From contig JAXRKP010000316.1 of the NCBI GenBank assembly GCA_037039925.1, positions 122,501 through 186,500 on the forward strand: a stretch of DNA of 64,000 bases. Reading direction: 5' to 3'. The stretch comes from Doris montereyensis (lineage: Eukaryota > Mollusca > Gastropoda > Nudibranchia > Dorididae). The notes below the pieces were generated by a model, which saw only the letters and a program-made list of their open reading frames with translations, made no database searches and had not been told where the DNA came from. Made by a program: the position numbers and the translations under genes. Every line of letters starts with the position of its first letter. The first letter of the stretch is position 1. Positions 51,650-63,718 of this stretch are shown here, piece by piece.

Positions 51650-53505
51650 GACTTAAAGTGTCTCTAGTTCATGTCATTACGCTTTCAAGCATAACAATTT
51701 TCTTAGAACCCAGTTCATTTCAGCAAAGGCTTCAGATAATATGTCATTGTTTGTGTCCAGTTCATCCATCAAGAATTAAAAAAATGACGTTTTCGTTGTG
51801 TCCAATTCGTTCATCAACCTTTCAAATATGCCATTTTCATGTATGTGGTTAATTCACACCAACGTCCAAATCTCTCATGAAAATGTACTGACTTTATATA
51901 ACTCGTCATCAAGCAAGCAGGATATGTTGAAATAAGGTGATCTCATCGTATAGAGTTTGAATAATTTATATCCACGTGTAATATCTAGAACAAGAAATAT
52001 TTTGTCGGAATTTCAATCTAGATTTTGCTTTAAACCACTAACGATATAAAACATGTTAGAAAGTTTTTTGAAGAGCAGAGAATGAATTTCAAGCAGGCAC
52101 GGCCATGACATATATTATGTGATCACATCCCTGACTGGGAAGTTTTCAAACACTGAGATATCCCTATTATTTTGTAAACAAAAAAACCCCCATTAACAAC
52201 GCCCTCCCTCATCGTTATATCGTGAGCTCCATCCGTTCAATCAAAATAATATCAGGGAATATATGCAATATCAATCCTGATAGCCTCATGAAAGTTATAC
52301 GATAAACATTGCATCATTTAAATGACTGCAGACATTTTACAATCAGGAGCTCAGAATGTGTTTGACAACCAGGCTCATGTTACAGCAAGGACCCTGCACA
52401 TCATTTAAAGTCGTATCCCTGGTTCATGCAGAGGTCAAACATGGGAATTTACAAGAAGAGGACTAAAATTAAACTTTGAAACACAAGTTTTCTGTGTGTT
52501 CAATTCATTCCATCAAATTTATATTTTTCTATTTATGTGTGTTCAACTCATTGTCATTAGGCGCTCAAACATGACATTTATCTGTGTCCTATTCATTTCA
52601 TCGGACTTTGAATCATCAGTTTTCCTGTGTCCTAGTTCATTCTTTCAAGCTTTCAAACATGACAGTTTTCTGTGTGTCCTTTATCCATTCAAGCTTTCAA
52701 GCATAGCACATTCTTTGTGTCAAATTCATTCATAAAATTTCTTTTGCCCAGTTCAAGCTTTCAAACATGACATATTTATCTGTGTCCTATTCATTTCATC
52801 AAGCTTTCAAACATGACATATTTATCTGTGTCCATAGTTCATTGTGTTCCACTCAGTTCATGCTTTAAAAATTAATTTCATCAAGCTTTCAAACATGCTA
52901 GTTCAGCTTTCAACATGACATATTTATGTAGTCCATAGTTCATGACATCAAGCTTTCAAACATGACATATTTACATATTTCATGACATGTGTCCTATTCC
53001 ATAGTTCATGAAATCAAGCTTTCAAACATGACATATTTATGTTGTTCAACTCATTTCATCAAGCTTTCAAACATGATAATTTCTGTGTTCATAGTTCATG
53101 ACATTAAGCTTTCAAACATGACATTTTATGTAGTCCATAGTTCATTGACATCAAGCTTTCAAGCATGTCATATTTCTCTGTGTCCTATTCATTGCATCAA
53201 GCTTTCAAATATGTCATTTCTCTGTGTGTCCTATTCATTGCATCAAGCTTTCAAATATGTCATTTCTCTGTGTGTCCTATTCATTGCATCAAGCTTTCAA
53301 ATATGTCATTTCTCTGTGTGTCCTATTCATTGCATCAAACTTTCAAATATGTCATTTCTCTGTGTGTCCTATTCATTGCATCAAGCTTTCAAATATGTCA
53401 TTTCTCTGTGTGTCCTATTCATTGCATCAAGCTTTCAAATATGTCATTTCTCTGTGTGTCCTATTCATTGCATCAAGCTTTCAAATATGTCATTTCTCTG
53501 TGTGT
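51650..53505 (+). repeat. 46-bp minisatellite, diverged far out and uniform next to exon 22
   Basis: Unit: tgtgtcctattcattgcatc, then aagctttcaaatatgtcatt and tctctg. From 53190 to 53505 the seven units are almost identical. From 51650 to 53150 they are decayed and mixed with other sequence (52050-52480 is not recognisable as repeat). Confidence 0.92.
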
Positions 53506-53513
53506 TTAACCAG

Positions 53514-53621
53514 ATCATCATACGCGTCAAGCTGGCGTCATGTGGTTTCATAGAAAACATTATTTTGGCTCAAAAGTTCTACACTCTCTACAAACTTTGT
53601 GAAGAACAACTGTCAAAGCAG
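53514..53621 (+). CDS. DNAH8: Dynein heavy chain, fragment exon 22 (AAA1)
   Basis: Acceptor tttaaccag ends at 53513 and donor gtacgt starts at 53622; 36 codons, phase 0. It reads [20 protein letters not shown], then [16 protein letters not shown]. The 46-bp minisatellite upstream stops only about 9 bases before this acceptor. Confidence 0.98.
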
Positions 53622-53819
53622 GTACGTTTGGTTTGGTATGCTTGTGGATCTTATCTATTGGCGGGTGAAATTGAGGTTGATTCCTCATTTCAAAGAAAAA
53701 CATTGACCATCACATTTCTAATTTAAGCTGCCTGTTCAGTATTGAAAAACGTCTAAGTATACTATAAAATAATCATTGTAATAATTAGATGAAAACTATG
53801 TGTGGTTGCCTCCATCTAG

Positions 53820-53954
53820 GTTCATTACGATTTTGGTCTGCGCAACATTCTGTCTGTGTTGAGAACACTGGGGTCCGAAAAACGATCACGTCCTGAAGAC
53901 ACAGAAAACACCATTGTGATGCGGGGGCTGAGAGACATGAATCTATCTAAACTG
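53820..53954 (+). CDS. DNAH8: Dynein heavy chain, fragment exon 23 (AAA1 end)
   Basis: Acceptor ccatctag ends at 53819 and donor gtatgt starts at 53955; 45 codons, phase 0. It reads [20 protein letters not shown], then [14 protein letters not shown]. The last 45 or so bases plus the donor are the seed of the minisatellite that fills the next intron. Confidence 0.98.
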
Positions 53955-54360
53955 GTATGTCTCTATTCGACACTTTTAGTTACCATTGATATGTGATCAT
54001 TGAGAGACATGGATATATCTATAATCGTGTGTTTCTACTCAGGTACATAGAGTTAGCATTGATGTGGGGGATCTGAGAGACGTGAGTCTATTATTATTAT
54101 TAGTGTATTTCTGCTCAGGTAGTTAGAGTTAGCATTGATGTGGAGGGTGTGAGAGACATGAATATAGTATATGAGTGTGTTTATACTCAGGGTAGTTAGA
54201 GATAGCATTGATGTGAGGGGGGGGGGGGGTGAAAGACATGAATCTATCTATACTAGTGTGTTTCTACTCAGGTAGTTAGAGTTAGCATTGTTGTGGGGGA
54301 TGTGAGAGACACAAATCTATCTATATTAGCGTGTTTCTTCTCAGGTAGTTAAGTTGGCAT
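53905..54360 (+). repeat. Minisatellite seeded by exon 23's 3' end and donor
   Basis: About six units of about 72 bases follow the exon end. Each carries a version of cattgtgatgcgggggctga and gagacatgaatctatct, which in exon 23 encode [12 protein letters not shown], then tgtgtttctactcaggtagt. The array continues after a LINE insertion at 54840-55500. Confidence 0.9.
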
Positions 54361-54417
54361 TAATGGAGGAATAATAATAATCTATAATAATAATAGCGTG
54401 TTTCTTCTCATAATAAT

Positions 54418-54418
<1 letters not shown>

Positions 54419-54471
<53 letters not shown>
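54419..54471. repeat. (AAT)n trinucleotide repeat
   Basis: Tail-like run next to a minus-strand LINE 3' end. Confidence 0.96.
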
Positions 54472-54473
<2 letters not shown>

Positions 54474-54477
54474 TATA

Positions 54478-54840
54478 TACTTCTATGGCGCCTTTTCTCA
54501 AAAGAGCTCAAAGTGCCTCACAATAGCATAAATATAATGGTCATAGAACATGATATTTAAAAACAAAATAATGATTATAAAAATATCAAAAGATTCAAAT
54601 GATACAACAATGTTGGTCATAGAAACCTAAAAGATACATTAAGCCAAAAAGATAGATACAATGAATATTTAAAAGCATTCTTACAAGAGACACGAGTCAA
54701 AATGTATACATATGATTATCCTAAAATAAGAAATTGGTTTAAGAGTCCACTCATTGAAAAGATTATAAAATGATACAACAATATGGGATATATGAGAACA
54801 TGAATCTATATTAAAACATACAAAGAGTATAACATGATCA
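54478..54840 (-). mobile_element. CR1/L2-like LINE 3' UTR, same family as 22160-23060
   Basis: tggcgccttttctcaaaaga, then gctcaaagtgcctcacaata, is the reverse complement of the 3' end at about 23005-23055. The match runs on through the 3' UTR, and scattered pieces reach aacgatcgttaaaggcttaa at about 55106-55126. Confidence 0.88.
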
Positions 54841-55510
54841 TATTAGTGTGTGAGTTAACGAAACCTATTAAAATTGATATGGGAGATGAGAGACATGAAT
54901 CTATAAAGAGTTAACATTGATACAATGAATTAGAAAATATTCAATTAGTGTGTAGTTAACATTGATATACATAGAGAGACATGAATCTATATTAGAGATA
55001 TATAACATTGATATGGGATATATAGACATATTAGTGTGTGAAATTGATATGGGATATCATTGAATAAAGTGTGTGATTTAACATTATAAGCTATATAACA
55101 AAACAACGATCGTTAAAGGCTTAAAAAGATGTTAAATATTGATATGGGAGATATGAAAGACATGAATCTTTAAGAGATACTTAGAGTTAACATTGATGTT
55201 GGGATATGAGAGGCATGGATTTATCTATATTAGTGTGTGAGTTAACATTGATATGGGAGATATGAGAGACCTGAATCTATATTAGTGTGTGAGTTAACAT
55301 TGATATGGGAGATATGAGAGACATGAATCTATATTAGTGTGTGAGTTAATATTGATATGGGAGATATGAGAAACATGAATCTATATTAGTGTGTGAATTA
55401 ACATTGATGTGGGAGATATGAGAGACATGAATCTATATTAGTGTATGAGTTAGCATTGATATGGGAGACATGAAAGACATGAATCTATCTACATTAGTGT
55501 GTTTCTACAC
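54840..55510 (+). repeat. Second block of the exon-23-derived minisatellite
   Basis: Units of about 50 bases read gagagacatgaatctatatt, then agtgtgtgagttaacattga, then tatgggagat. They are regular from 55190 to 55500. Between 54840 and 55140 they are mixed base by base with LINE 3' sequence (see findings). Confidence 0.85.
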
Positions 55511-56090
55511 GCATACATTTTTAAAAGCATTGAAATTTGGGTAATTAAACATTGGCATGCGCGATTTTGCTGTCTTTTTACATTAACATTTTCCCAATAT
55601 TAACATGTGGTTAATGAGAGACCTGAATCCTGTGTAAATTGCCGTGTTTATACACAGTAGACACAGGCACTTGATTTATCATTGGTTTACCTTATTTGGT
55701 CAAGTAGAACTTTCTAACACTATAGAGGGTCAAATGGGATGATATGGAATCGTGGTCGCACCTGAGGACGAATCTTATTTTCATAGGGCATGGAATGTCA
55801 TAATATACATGTACATGTAATTGATTTACTATCATTTCGTGTGGTATATATGAGTGAATAGCAAGTACAGATGTTGTCATATTTAAAAGGAAAATTGTCA
55901 ACACGTCAACGGGAAGCAGTCATGCCATCTTGCTTTGTTTTTTTTTTCGTTATCTCATATGACATAAGGAATTTTGTATCTAGAATATGCACTCAAATAA
56001 TGAAGATATTATGATTCTGAGCTCAGTGCTGTCTTTGCCCTTTTCCTGTTTTTTTCTGATTTGGAGAAATGAGCGCACGAATGTTTCGTG
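55511..56090. other. Intron sequence, nothing recognised
   Basis: No element was recognised. Confidence 0.5.
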
Positions 56091-56092
56091 CT

Positions 56093-58537
56093 TACCTATA
56101 TATTTACCTTTCCCAGATGGTTATATATTGTCCTTGCTTTTTGGTTTCTCTGGCTGAATTCTTCTCTTAGTTTTCCTTTGGAGTTAATCATTACTCTCAA
56201 GTAATTATAGCTTTGAACTTGTTCTTACTTCTCTCTGCCCAATTTAAGATTTTGTGTTTTAGTTTCCCTAGTTACCAGCATTGATTTTGTTTTCTTTGCA
56301 TTTACTCTTATTCCTTGTTTATTTGGATCACTATTCAGCCTGTTGATATTAGACAGAAGATCACTTTCTGACATTTGAAAGAGAACTAAATCATCAGTAA
56401 ATGATTGATGCATTTACTGGTTTGAGTTTCTACACACCTACATTAATTTCTGAATTTTTGGGATGCCTTTGCGACTGAATTCAGAAATGTGATAAACAAT
56501 AGAGGACTTAGGATACAGCCCTGTGGTATTCCATATATCTATATCAAATTCTTTAGAGATATCTTTCCAGCTACTCCCACTGCTTATGTTGGTTTATTGT
56601 AAACACTTTTAATGGTTTCTATTGAATTTTGCTCCACAAAGTGTTGTTTTAAGGAATGCTATAGTGCGCCCCTCCTCGCAGTGTCAAATGCCTTTTCTGT
56701 CAACAAAAGAGAGGGGCAAGTCAATGTTTCTCTTAAGGAATTTTTTTATTTTTTTTTCAAGTTGTAAATATGTGGTCTTGTCAACTTCTTCCTGGTCTAA
56801 TTCCACTCGGATGCTCTCCACTCTGGTCATCTACTGTTTTCCTTAATCTCATTTCTAATATCCTGGCATACACGTTTCCTGGTACGTTAAGTAATGATAT
56901 CCCTCTATAGTTTGAGCATTACATAGTTGATCCTGTCTATTTTTGTATTGGTACTATCGTTCTCATTTTCCTGTTCATATGGCAACTGTTTTGACTTCCA
57001 TGCTTGTTGACATATTGCATGTAATAGTAGTTTGTCTGCTTGTCTCCTTTAGGTTTTAATAATTTCTGGATAAACTTGATTTGCTCTTGTGGTCTTTTCT
57101 AACCACATTTTGTATAGCTGTTTACATTTCTTCCATTAAGGTATCTACATCTTCAGCTGTCCAATCTGAATTACTTGTTATTCTTATCAATTGATCTGTA
57201 CTCCTTGTTTGACATCATGTTCCGGATGGATTGCGTAATTGCTGAAAATAATGTCTCCATGTTTTAATGCCTTCTTTCATTATTTCTCCTTTCTTAATTT
57301 ATCGTATTGAGCAGGCTTTGGTCTTTCTCGTTTTCTTCATTGCTCATGAGAACAACTTTTGATTTCCTTGGTAGGTTTCTTCAAATGTTTGCCCAAACTC
57401 TTCCATTGTTCCTATTTTACTTTTCTCGTTTCCTCTTTGGTAATAGTTCTTATCTCACATAATCTATCATATCCTCTGGTCTCTCTGTTTGCCAATATTT
57501 CTTTCAGGTTTCCTTCTTTTCTTTGATCTTAGTCTTGACATCCTCATTCCACCATGCTGTTCTTTTCCTATCTCCTTTAATTTGTTTCCTACTACATACT
57601 TCTTCAATACAACTCAGGAGTGTTGCTTTATACATCTGCCACATTTCTTTTATTGTGAACTCCGTCAGATCAATCCGCCTCTCACTGATACATCTTTTAT
57701 CCTAGATTGGTATATCTGACTTACATCTGGTTTATTTAGTTCTCCTGTTTTGAGGTTAGTAGCTTTCTTTTCTATCCTTTTCTGTTTGTTTTTCTCAGGC
57801 AGTAATCTCATTTTGGCAATCACTAGGTGATGATCTTGCATCCCTTGTAATGTAAAAAAAATGGAGCTGCTAACTATTATGTAGCCTTTGATTGACTTTT
57901 CATTTTGTCTCCATTTACTCTTGTACATATATGGATATCTTTATGAGCTAAATAGGTGTTGGCTATTTTCATGTTATTTTGTAATGAAAAGTCTATCAGT
58001 ATCTCTCCATTTTGGAGAAGTTGTTGTCTCTCCTTCTTTGCCAATTACTCCTCCTGATGTTTCTAGGTAGATGGTGGGGCTGCCACCTTGGGGGCCCCTA
58101 CCTACCGGGCCTTGTTTGCTATTTGTTTGTCAGGGTTAACTCCCTTAGCCTTTTGTCAACCCTGATCGGCCTGCATGTCAGAAGGTTTTTGAATTTTCTG
58201 TCAGGGTTAACTCCCTTAGCCTTTTGTCAACCCTGATCGGCTTGCATGTCAGAAGGTTTTTGAATTTTCTGTCAGGGTTAACTCCCTTAGCCTTTTGTCA
58301 ACCTGATCGGCCTGCATGTCAGAAGGTTTGTTAATTTTCTGTCAGGATTAACTCCCTTAGCCTTTGCGCAACGGAGACCGGCTTACAAGGTAGCAGATCG
58401 TTATTTTCTGTCAGGATTAACTCCCTTAACCTTTGGTAAGCCAGAGCCCTTCTGCAAGGAAGCACGTTTTGATTTTATGTCGGGGTCAATTCCCTTGGAG
58501 GGTGAGATCGCCTATTCACCTGTTCACTGCCTGGGGT
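56093..58537 (-). mobile_element. Long LINE copy with 5' monomers, 3'-truncated
   Basis: Same family as 3706-4778, on the minus strand. From 5' to 3': five 70-bp monomers (58063-58530), an endonuclease part with QDHHLVIAKMRLLPEKNKQK at about 57820 (the S-D-H-H motif) and W-W-N-E-D-V-K near 57550, and an RT part with QSFTDDLVLFQMSESDLLSN at about 56360-56410 (the Y/F-A-D-D position). It stops at about 56093, inside the RT, without the 3' third. Many stops and frame changes are present. Confidence 0.88.
58128..58450 (-). repeat. 70-bp monomers at the LINE 5' end
   Basis: Five units start at about 58128, 58198, 58268, 58337 and 58407. On the + strand each reads ctgtcagggttaactccctt, then agccttttgtcaaccctgat and cggcctgcatgtcagaaggt. 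The LINE at 3706-4778 has two such units in the same place (4595-4700). Confidence 0.88.
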
Positions 58538-58720
58538 AACAAAATGCCATTTGAAAAAAAAAAAGCACAGGCTGTAGACAAGACTAGACAGCGGCGAGCT
58601 TACTACATTCATTACATACTAAATGTTGACAGACAAATTAGAATTTAAAAAAAAAGTGGAACACAAATATTATCTTTATTCTGACCGGCCTTTTTTCACT
58701 TTATTTCTTCATGCGTGCAG

Positions 58721-58882
58721 GTAGATGAAGATGAACCTCTTTTCCTGAGCCTGATATCAGATTTGTTCCCTGGCATCAGTCTTGATAGCGCTTCGTACGA
58801 CGATCTACAGCGATGCATGGCAAACAGAATTGAAGAGGCAGGACTAATCAACTATAGTGGATGGAATTTAAAAATTGTACAG
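58721..58882 (+). CDS. DNAH8: Dynein heavy chain, fragment exon 24 (AAA1-AAA2)
   Basis: Acceptor gcgtgcag ends at 58720 and donor gtaaac starts at 58883; 54 codons, phase 0. It reads VDEDEPLFLSLISDLFPGIS, then IEEAGLINYSGWNLKIVQ, joining exons 23 and 25 without a gap. No indel. Confidence 0.98.
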
Positions 58883-59149
58883 GTAAACGGGGAAATAAAA
58901 GATAGACAGTGCAACACTAGGGAGGAGCAAAACAGTCTCAAAAGATATCTTGAGGGGGACTTTTAAATTATTTTTAAGCAATTTAGAATATTGATGTATC
59001 TACACGTATCTAAGAAGATCGAAATGATTTTCCAGGAAGAAAAAGAATGTTTTGGATCAAATCGTGCCCGTCTTCTTCATCCAACAATCAGTCTTTCGTC
59101 TGTTTAAATATATGATGAGAAAGAAGCTTTTAAATGCATTGATTTCAAT

Positions 59150-59402
59150 GGGCAGTGGTTAGGGCTTCCGGATCAGGGGATGGCCATGTCTTGGCTCGAT
59201 CCTCGGTACGACTTTGTGTATCGTGGGAGAGACATTTAACGCGTAATAATGCCCTACGGATGAGTACCAGCGTCAGCTAATGAGCAATATCTGCGACAGA
59301 CTAGTGTCCTGTCCAAGAGGCGGTGTATTATCGATTACTCCACGTCACGTTATAGATATAAAGCTCAAGCTCTGTGGGCTAAAATTGTCTTGAAAAGAAA
59401 AA
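59150..59402 (+). mobile_element. SINE copy, + strand
   Basis: gggcagtggttagggcttcc at the head, ctcgatcctcggtacgac at the B-box position, ctagtgtcctgtccaag in the body, and an A-rich tail (gaaaagaaaaaaaaag). It is related in body to the SINEs at 26808 and 43616 but from a different subfamily. Confidence 0.75.
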
Positions 59403-59469
59403 AAAAGTCTTATCTTAAATGTTGCATAAGAAAGTCCATTTCTGAGCTGCTTTATTTATTTTGTTGAAT

Positions 59470-60545
59470 ATGGATAGGGTAGAACTCAATTGGACCGGGT
59501 GACCACACAATATAGATAGGGTAGAACTCAATTGGAACCACACAATTGGACCGGGTGACCACACAATATAGATAAGATAGAATTAAATTGGACAGGGTGA
59601 CCACACAATATAGATAGGATAGAATTCAATTGGACAGGGTGACCACACAATATAGATAGGGTAGAATATAGATAGGGTAGAACTCAATTGTCAATCGGAC
59701 CGGGTGACCACACAATATAGATAGGGTAGAACTCAATTGGACCGGGTGACCACACAATATAGATAGGGTAGAACTCAATTGGACCGGGTGACCACACAAT
59801 ATAGATAGGATAGAACTCAATTGGACCGGGTGACACACAATATAGATAGGATAGAATTAAATTGTAGAACTCAAGGTGACCACACAATATAGATAGGATA
59901 GAATTAAATTGTACAGGGTGACCACACAATATAGATATGATAGAATTAAATTGTACAGGGTGGACACACAATATAGATAGGATAGAACTCAATTGGACCG
60001 GGTGACCACACAATATAGATAGGATAGAATTAAATTGTACAGGGTGACACACAATATAGATAGGATAGAATTAAATTGTACAGGGTGACCACACAATATA
60101 GATTGGACCGGGTGGATAGATAATTAAATTGTACAGGGTGACCACACAATATAGATAGGATAGAATTAAATTGTACAGGGTGACACACAATATAGATAGG
60201 ATAGAATTAAATTGTACAGTGTGACACACAATATAGATAGGTGGATTAAATTGTACAGGGTGGACACACAATATAGATAGGATAGAATTAAATTGTACAG
60301 GGTGGACACACAATATAGATAGGATAGAATTAAATTGTACAGGTGGACCACACAATATAGATAGGATAGAATTAAATTGTACAGGGTGGACACACAATAT
60401 AGATAGGATAGAATTAAATTGTACAGGGTGGACACACAATATAGATAGGATAGAATTAAATTGTACAGGGTGGACACACAATATAGATAGGATAGAATTA
60501 AATTGTGTGACCACACAATATAGATAGGATAGAATTAAATTGTAC
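59470..60545 (+). repeat. 42-bp minisatellite, about 25 copies
   Basis: Unit: tagataggatagaattaaat, then tgtacagggtgaccacacaa and ta. The 59470-59830 part has the variant agaactcaattggaccggg, and the rest has agaattaaattgtacaggg. Confidence 0.96.
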
Positions 60546-60627
60546 ACAAAAGAAGAAAAAAACAGAACCTAAAGAAATTGTAATTAAACAAAGAATGTTA
60601 CCCTGGTATAAAAACTAAAATCATGGT

Positions 60628-60632
60628 ACTGC

Positions 60633-60666
<34 letters not shown>

Positions 60667-60850
60667 ACTGATCCAGCTGCGCTCAGACAATTGTCCTTCT
60701 GCCCAATGCCGTGTAGCGGTATCTGCAGGTGTTTTCCATCTGTTACGGGGTTCAAAAATAGTCTTCCAAGTATCGGGTTTCTCGGAGAGCAGCGTTTCGC
60801 GTAGGTCAAAATCATGGGATGAAACACTGGCAATTGAAATTTTTTGTGTG
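60628..60850 (-). mobile_element. (AAC)n-tailed interspersed repeat, copy 2
   Basis: Minus-strand match to 13288-13482, ending cagctggatcagtaacaac with the tail at 60629-60666. The unit is longer at its 5' side here than in copy 1. Confidence 0.82.
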
Positions 60851-61072
60851 TTAAAATTTGACATTTATAAACTCACTATTGATAGAATGAATCAACTTTG
60901 AAAAAAATAATGTATCAAAACTGGCAACAGAAAATGAAAATGAAGGCACAGTTTCAAATGAACATTATAGTTTCGGAAGTCAACAGTTGTAAACTCGTTG
61001 ACAGCAAATACCAAGACCAGGCAAATGCAACTTTGATAAAAGCTATTTCTTACCTTATGTACAAATACACAA

Positions 61073-61560
61073 TCAACGCACATGTTTTTTTTTTACATTA
61101 TTTGAAAGGAAATGCTCGAAATGACCACCATTTATACGCAACCCAAGGGTGAACCAGGTTTCGAAGTGTTCAATAACATATCTGCACATGTCGTCAGATA
61201 TTAAAGGCACTGTTCTCTGTACACACACTTTAAGGTCGTCGATTATTTGGAGATTATGTCTGTAGCAATGGTCCTTAAAGTTACGCCTCCCCCCTCCCCT
61301 AGAGAAAATTGTCACGTTTCGAAACCGGTGAATGAAATGTCCAAATACAAAAGAGTCTGTCCGGGCACAAAGATCAGCGCAAAAAGGTCTCTTGCTCCAT
61401 AGTCTACGGCATTTCAATAGCGACTCAACAAGGGTAAAAACGACAGTGAGGGCTAAAGGCGAATTGAAATTCTCCTTTAAGAACCATACTTTCATAGCCT
61501 TGAAAGTTCTTCCCCATTGACAACGAAGACTGAGCATATGATGCATTCATGTTACGCAAC
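61073..61560 (-). pseudogene. DDE transposase C-terminal remnant
   Basis: A minus-strand open frame ends DLKVCVQRTVPLISDDMCRY, then VIEHFETWFTLGLRINGGHF and EHFLSNN. The L-K-x-x-x ... I-P ... N-G-G-H-F-E-H ending is that of mariner-superfamily or related DDE transposases, of the same broad type as 5560-6040. The catalytic part is not present in a readable frame. Confidence 0.65.
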
Positions 61561-61995
61561 CATGCCTTGTTGAGCCAGTCGAGAAAAAAATGATAAAAAG
61601 ACACAAAATGGTGTTTTAGGGTCTACGTTCAAAATAAGTCCTAATTTGAGTTACTCTGATCTAATAGTTGTGAAAAAAAGGTGTTTAAAATTTGATAAGG
61701 TTGATTTTTATGTAAATAAAATGTCAAAAAATTGGACTCACTTTGCGAAAATCAGACAAACTTCTAAGGCTTCCGTTTTTGGTGGGTTTTGTTTTGGTGG
61801 TCATTTGTTATTTATATGAGAATTTTTCACATAAGGAAATTGAGGAACAATACTTTCCTCTGCCTTGACAATCAATACATAAAAGTCGTCGTTGTTGGGT
61901 GTTACATGTAGACAGCATTTCAACATAATTTTGAATGAAAACAAAATTGAATGAACAAATGTAGCCTAAGTAAAGTAGGTTCAAGACCACATTGA
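61561..61995. other. Intron sequence, nothing recognised
   Basis: No element was recognised. Confidence 0.5.
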
Positions 61996-61999
61996 ATCT

Positions 62000-62330
62000 C
62001 TTGTCATCATCCCGAACCACTTGGAATCATGTTTAATCGCCCCAGGTCACATTGGATCCCTTATACCCACACAAGACCACTTTGAATCCCTTATAATCCT
62101 TCAAGACCATATTGCATGCCACATTGAACCTCTTATAATATCCCAGACCACATTGAAACCCTTATATCATCCCAGACCATAATTGTGAATTCTTTATAAT
62201 CATCGTACACAGTATTGAATCCATTATACTGACCCCAGACTACATTGAATTCCTTACAATCATCACAGACCGCATGCAAGCCCTTAAAATTACATCCGAT
62301 CTCATTAAATCCTCTATTATCATCAATTAC
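62000..62330 (+). repeat. About 30-bp minisatellite, diverged
   Basis: Units like cagaccacattgaatccctt and then ataatcatcc, about eleven copies. Confidence 0.88.
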
Positions 62331-62449
62331 TGACGTTAAAATTATTTCGTGGTGCTCGTTTATGTTTATAAGGTCAGATTCAGTTCGGGGGAGACTTCGT
62401 CATTTGCACTTGCAGTAACCTTGCCTACTGGTGCTAAATGGTTAGTTCA

Positions 62450-62745
62450 GACTTCGGCCAGAAGTTGATAGGGGTATCAAATTTTATTATAGCTGACAAG
62501 AAGTGTCAGATTTTGGCTAGGATTTGACATAAGGTATGAGACTTTGGCTAGGACTAGACAGGAAGTGTCAGATTTTGACTGGGTGTTGACAAGAAGTGTC
62601 ACATATTTGCTGGGAGTTGACAGGAATTGTCAGATGTTGGCTAGGAGTTGACAGGAAGTGTCAGATTTTGGCTAGGAATGTATTTGGCAAGAATTTTCAA
62701 ATTTTGGTTTAGAGTTGATAGGGAGTTTCAGGCTTCAGATAGGAG
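62450..62745 (+). repeat. About 31-bp minisatellite, diverged
   Basis: Units like ttgacaggaagtgtcagatt and then ttggctaggag, about eight copies. It follows the previous array after about 120 bases. Confidence 0.88.
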
Positions 62746-63718
62746 TGCCATCAACCAAGGCTTAATTTCTGCAGTTTTGAAACAAAAATTAACAGAGATT
62801 TCGTGATTGTAGTCGCATAATCTGAATTTATATGTCATCTTTTTGAGCCTGTAAAGACATGTATGTAAATAACTTTTGTATGGGCCTTCAATGGATGAAT
62901 GCAGTGTTTCAGATTTCACAAATTGTATTCAAAGTCATTATAGCAACATGCACAGGTTGTGTTTGTGCATACTGAGCACAATGGGTTACTAAGGATATCC
63001 ATTTCTTACTGCTTGAGTCAGTCATCCTCTGTTTAGTCCCCCCCTCCTCCTCCTCCTCCCCCAGTCGTGCCCTATTTATTTTATCTTCATTTCCACTTGT
63101 GATTTTGATACTTTGGCCATGTTTTCTCTTTCCTTCAGATGTCCAAATATGGCTTGGCTGGCTACTTCTCCTCTTTCACTTCTTACCACGCGTCCTATCG
63201 ATCGACAGAGCCTATTTTGGATAATCATCGGCATAATGTCTTGTCCAGATAATGTAAACATGTCTTTTTTTGATGTCCATTGATTGTCAGTCTGGCCCTT
63301 TTCCTCAATATTGGTTATCCTGTAACAATTGACCTCACTGCTACGCCTGGGACAATTTTAGTCTGAGATAAGAATGGATGCTCAGCCACACTTCTCTCTT
63401 TCTCTCTTATCATCTTTTCCTCTTTTACATTGATTCAAAGTAATTAACTGGCCAAAAAATATCAACTATACAAGCAAGAGGTTGTAGAGGTATTTCTAGA
63501 TAGGCTTTGTTTGATAGGAATTCAATTTGCTAGGGGGGGGCGGCCAGAATGAACTACGGAGGGTACGATTACATGCGTAAAAGCAAAGGAGACCTCCTGT
63601 CTCCAATAGGACTAGGCTCGCTCTTAATAAAAGACTCTGCTCACAAGGATTCATACAACAACAATGGGTATCTCATCTACAAGGCTAAAGTAATTAATTA
63701 TTGTTCTTAACCTATCAG
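62746..63718. other. Intron sequence, possible LINE trace
   Basis: A minus-strand frame at 63076-63261 contains N-R-L-C-R-S-I-G-R-V-V-R, which weakly resembles the R-L-R-W-x-G-H-V-x-R motif of LINE tails. This is too weak to call. A G-run lies at 63532-63540. Confidence 0.35.

Noticed and set aside
52989..53553. Repeat protein with [14 protein letters not shown] units
   Set aside because: Translation of the 46-bp minisatellite; the repeat is not a multiple of three and is open by chance in several frames.
59684..60547. Minus-strand repeat protein with I-L-S-I-L-C units
   Set aside because: A 42-bp unit is a multiple of three, so a frame stays open. It is intronic, antisense and bounded by nothing gene-like.
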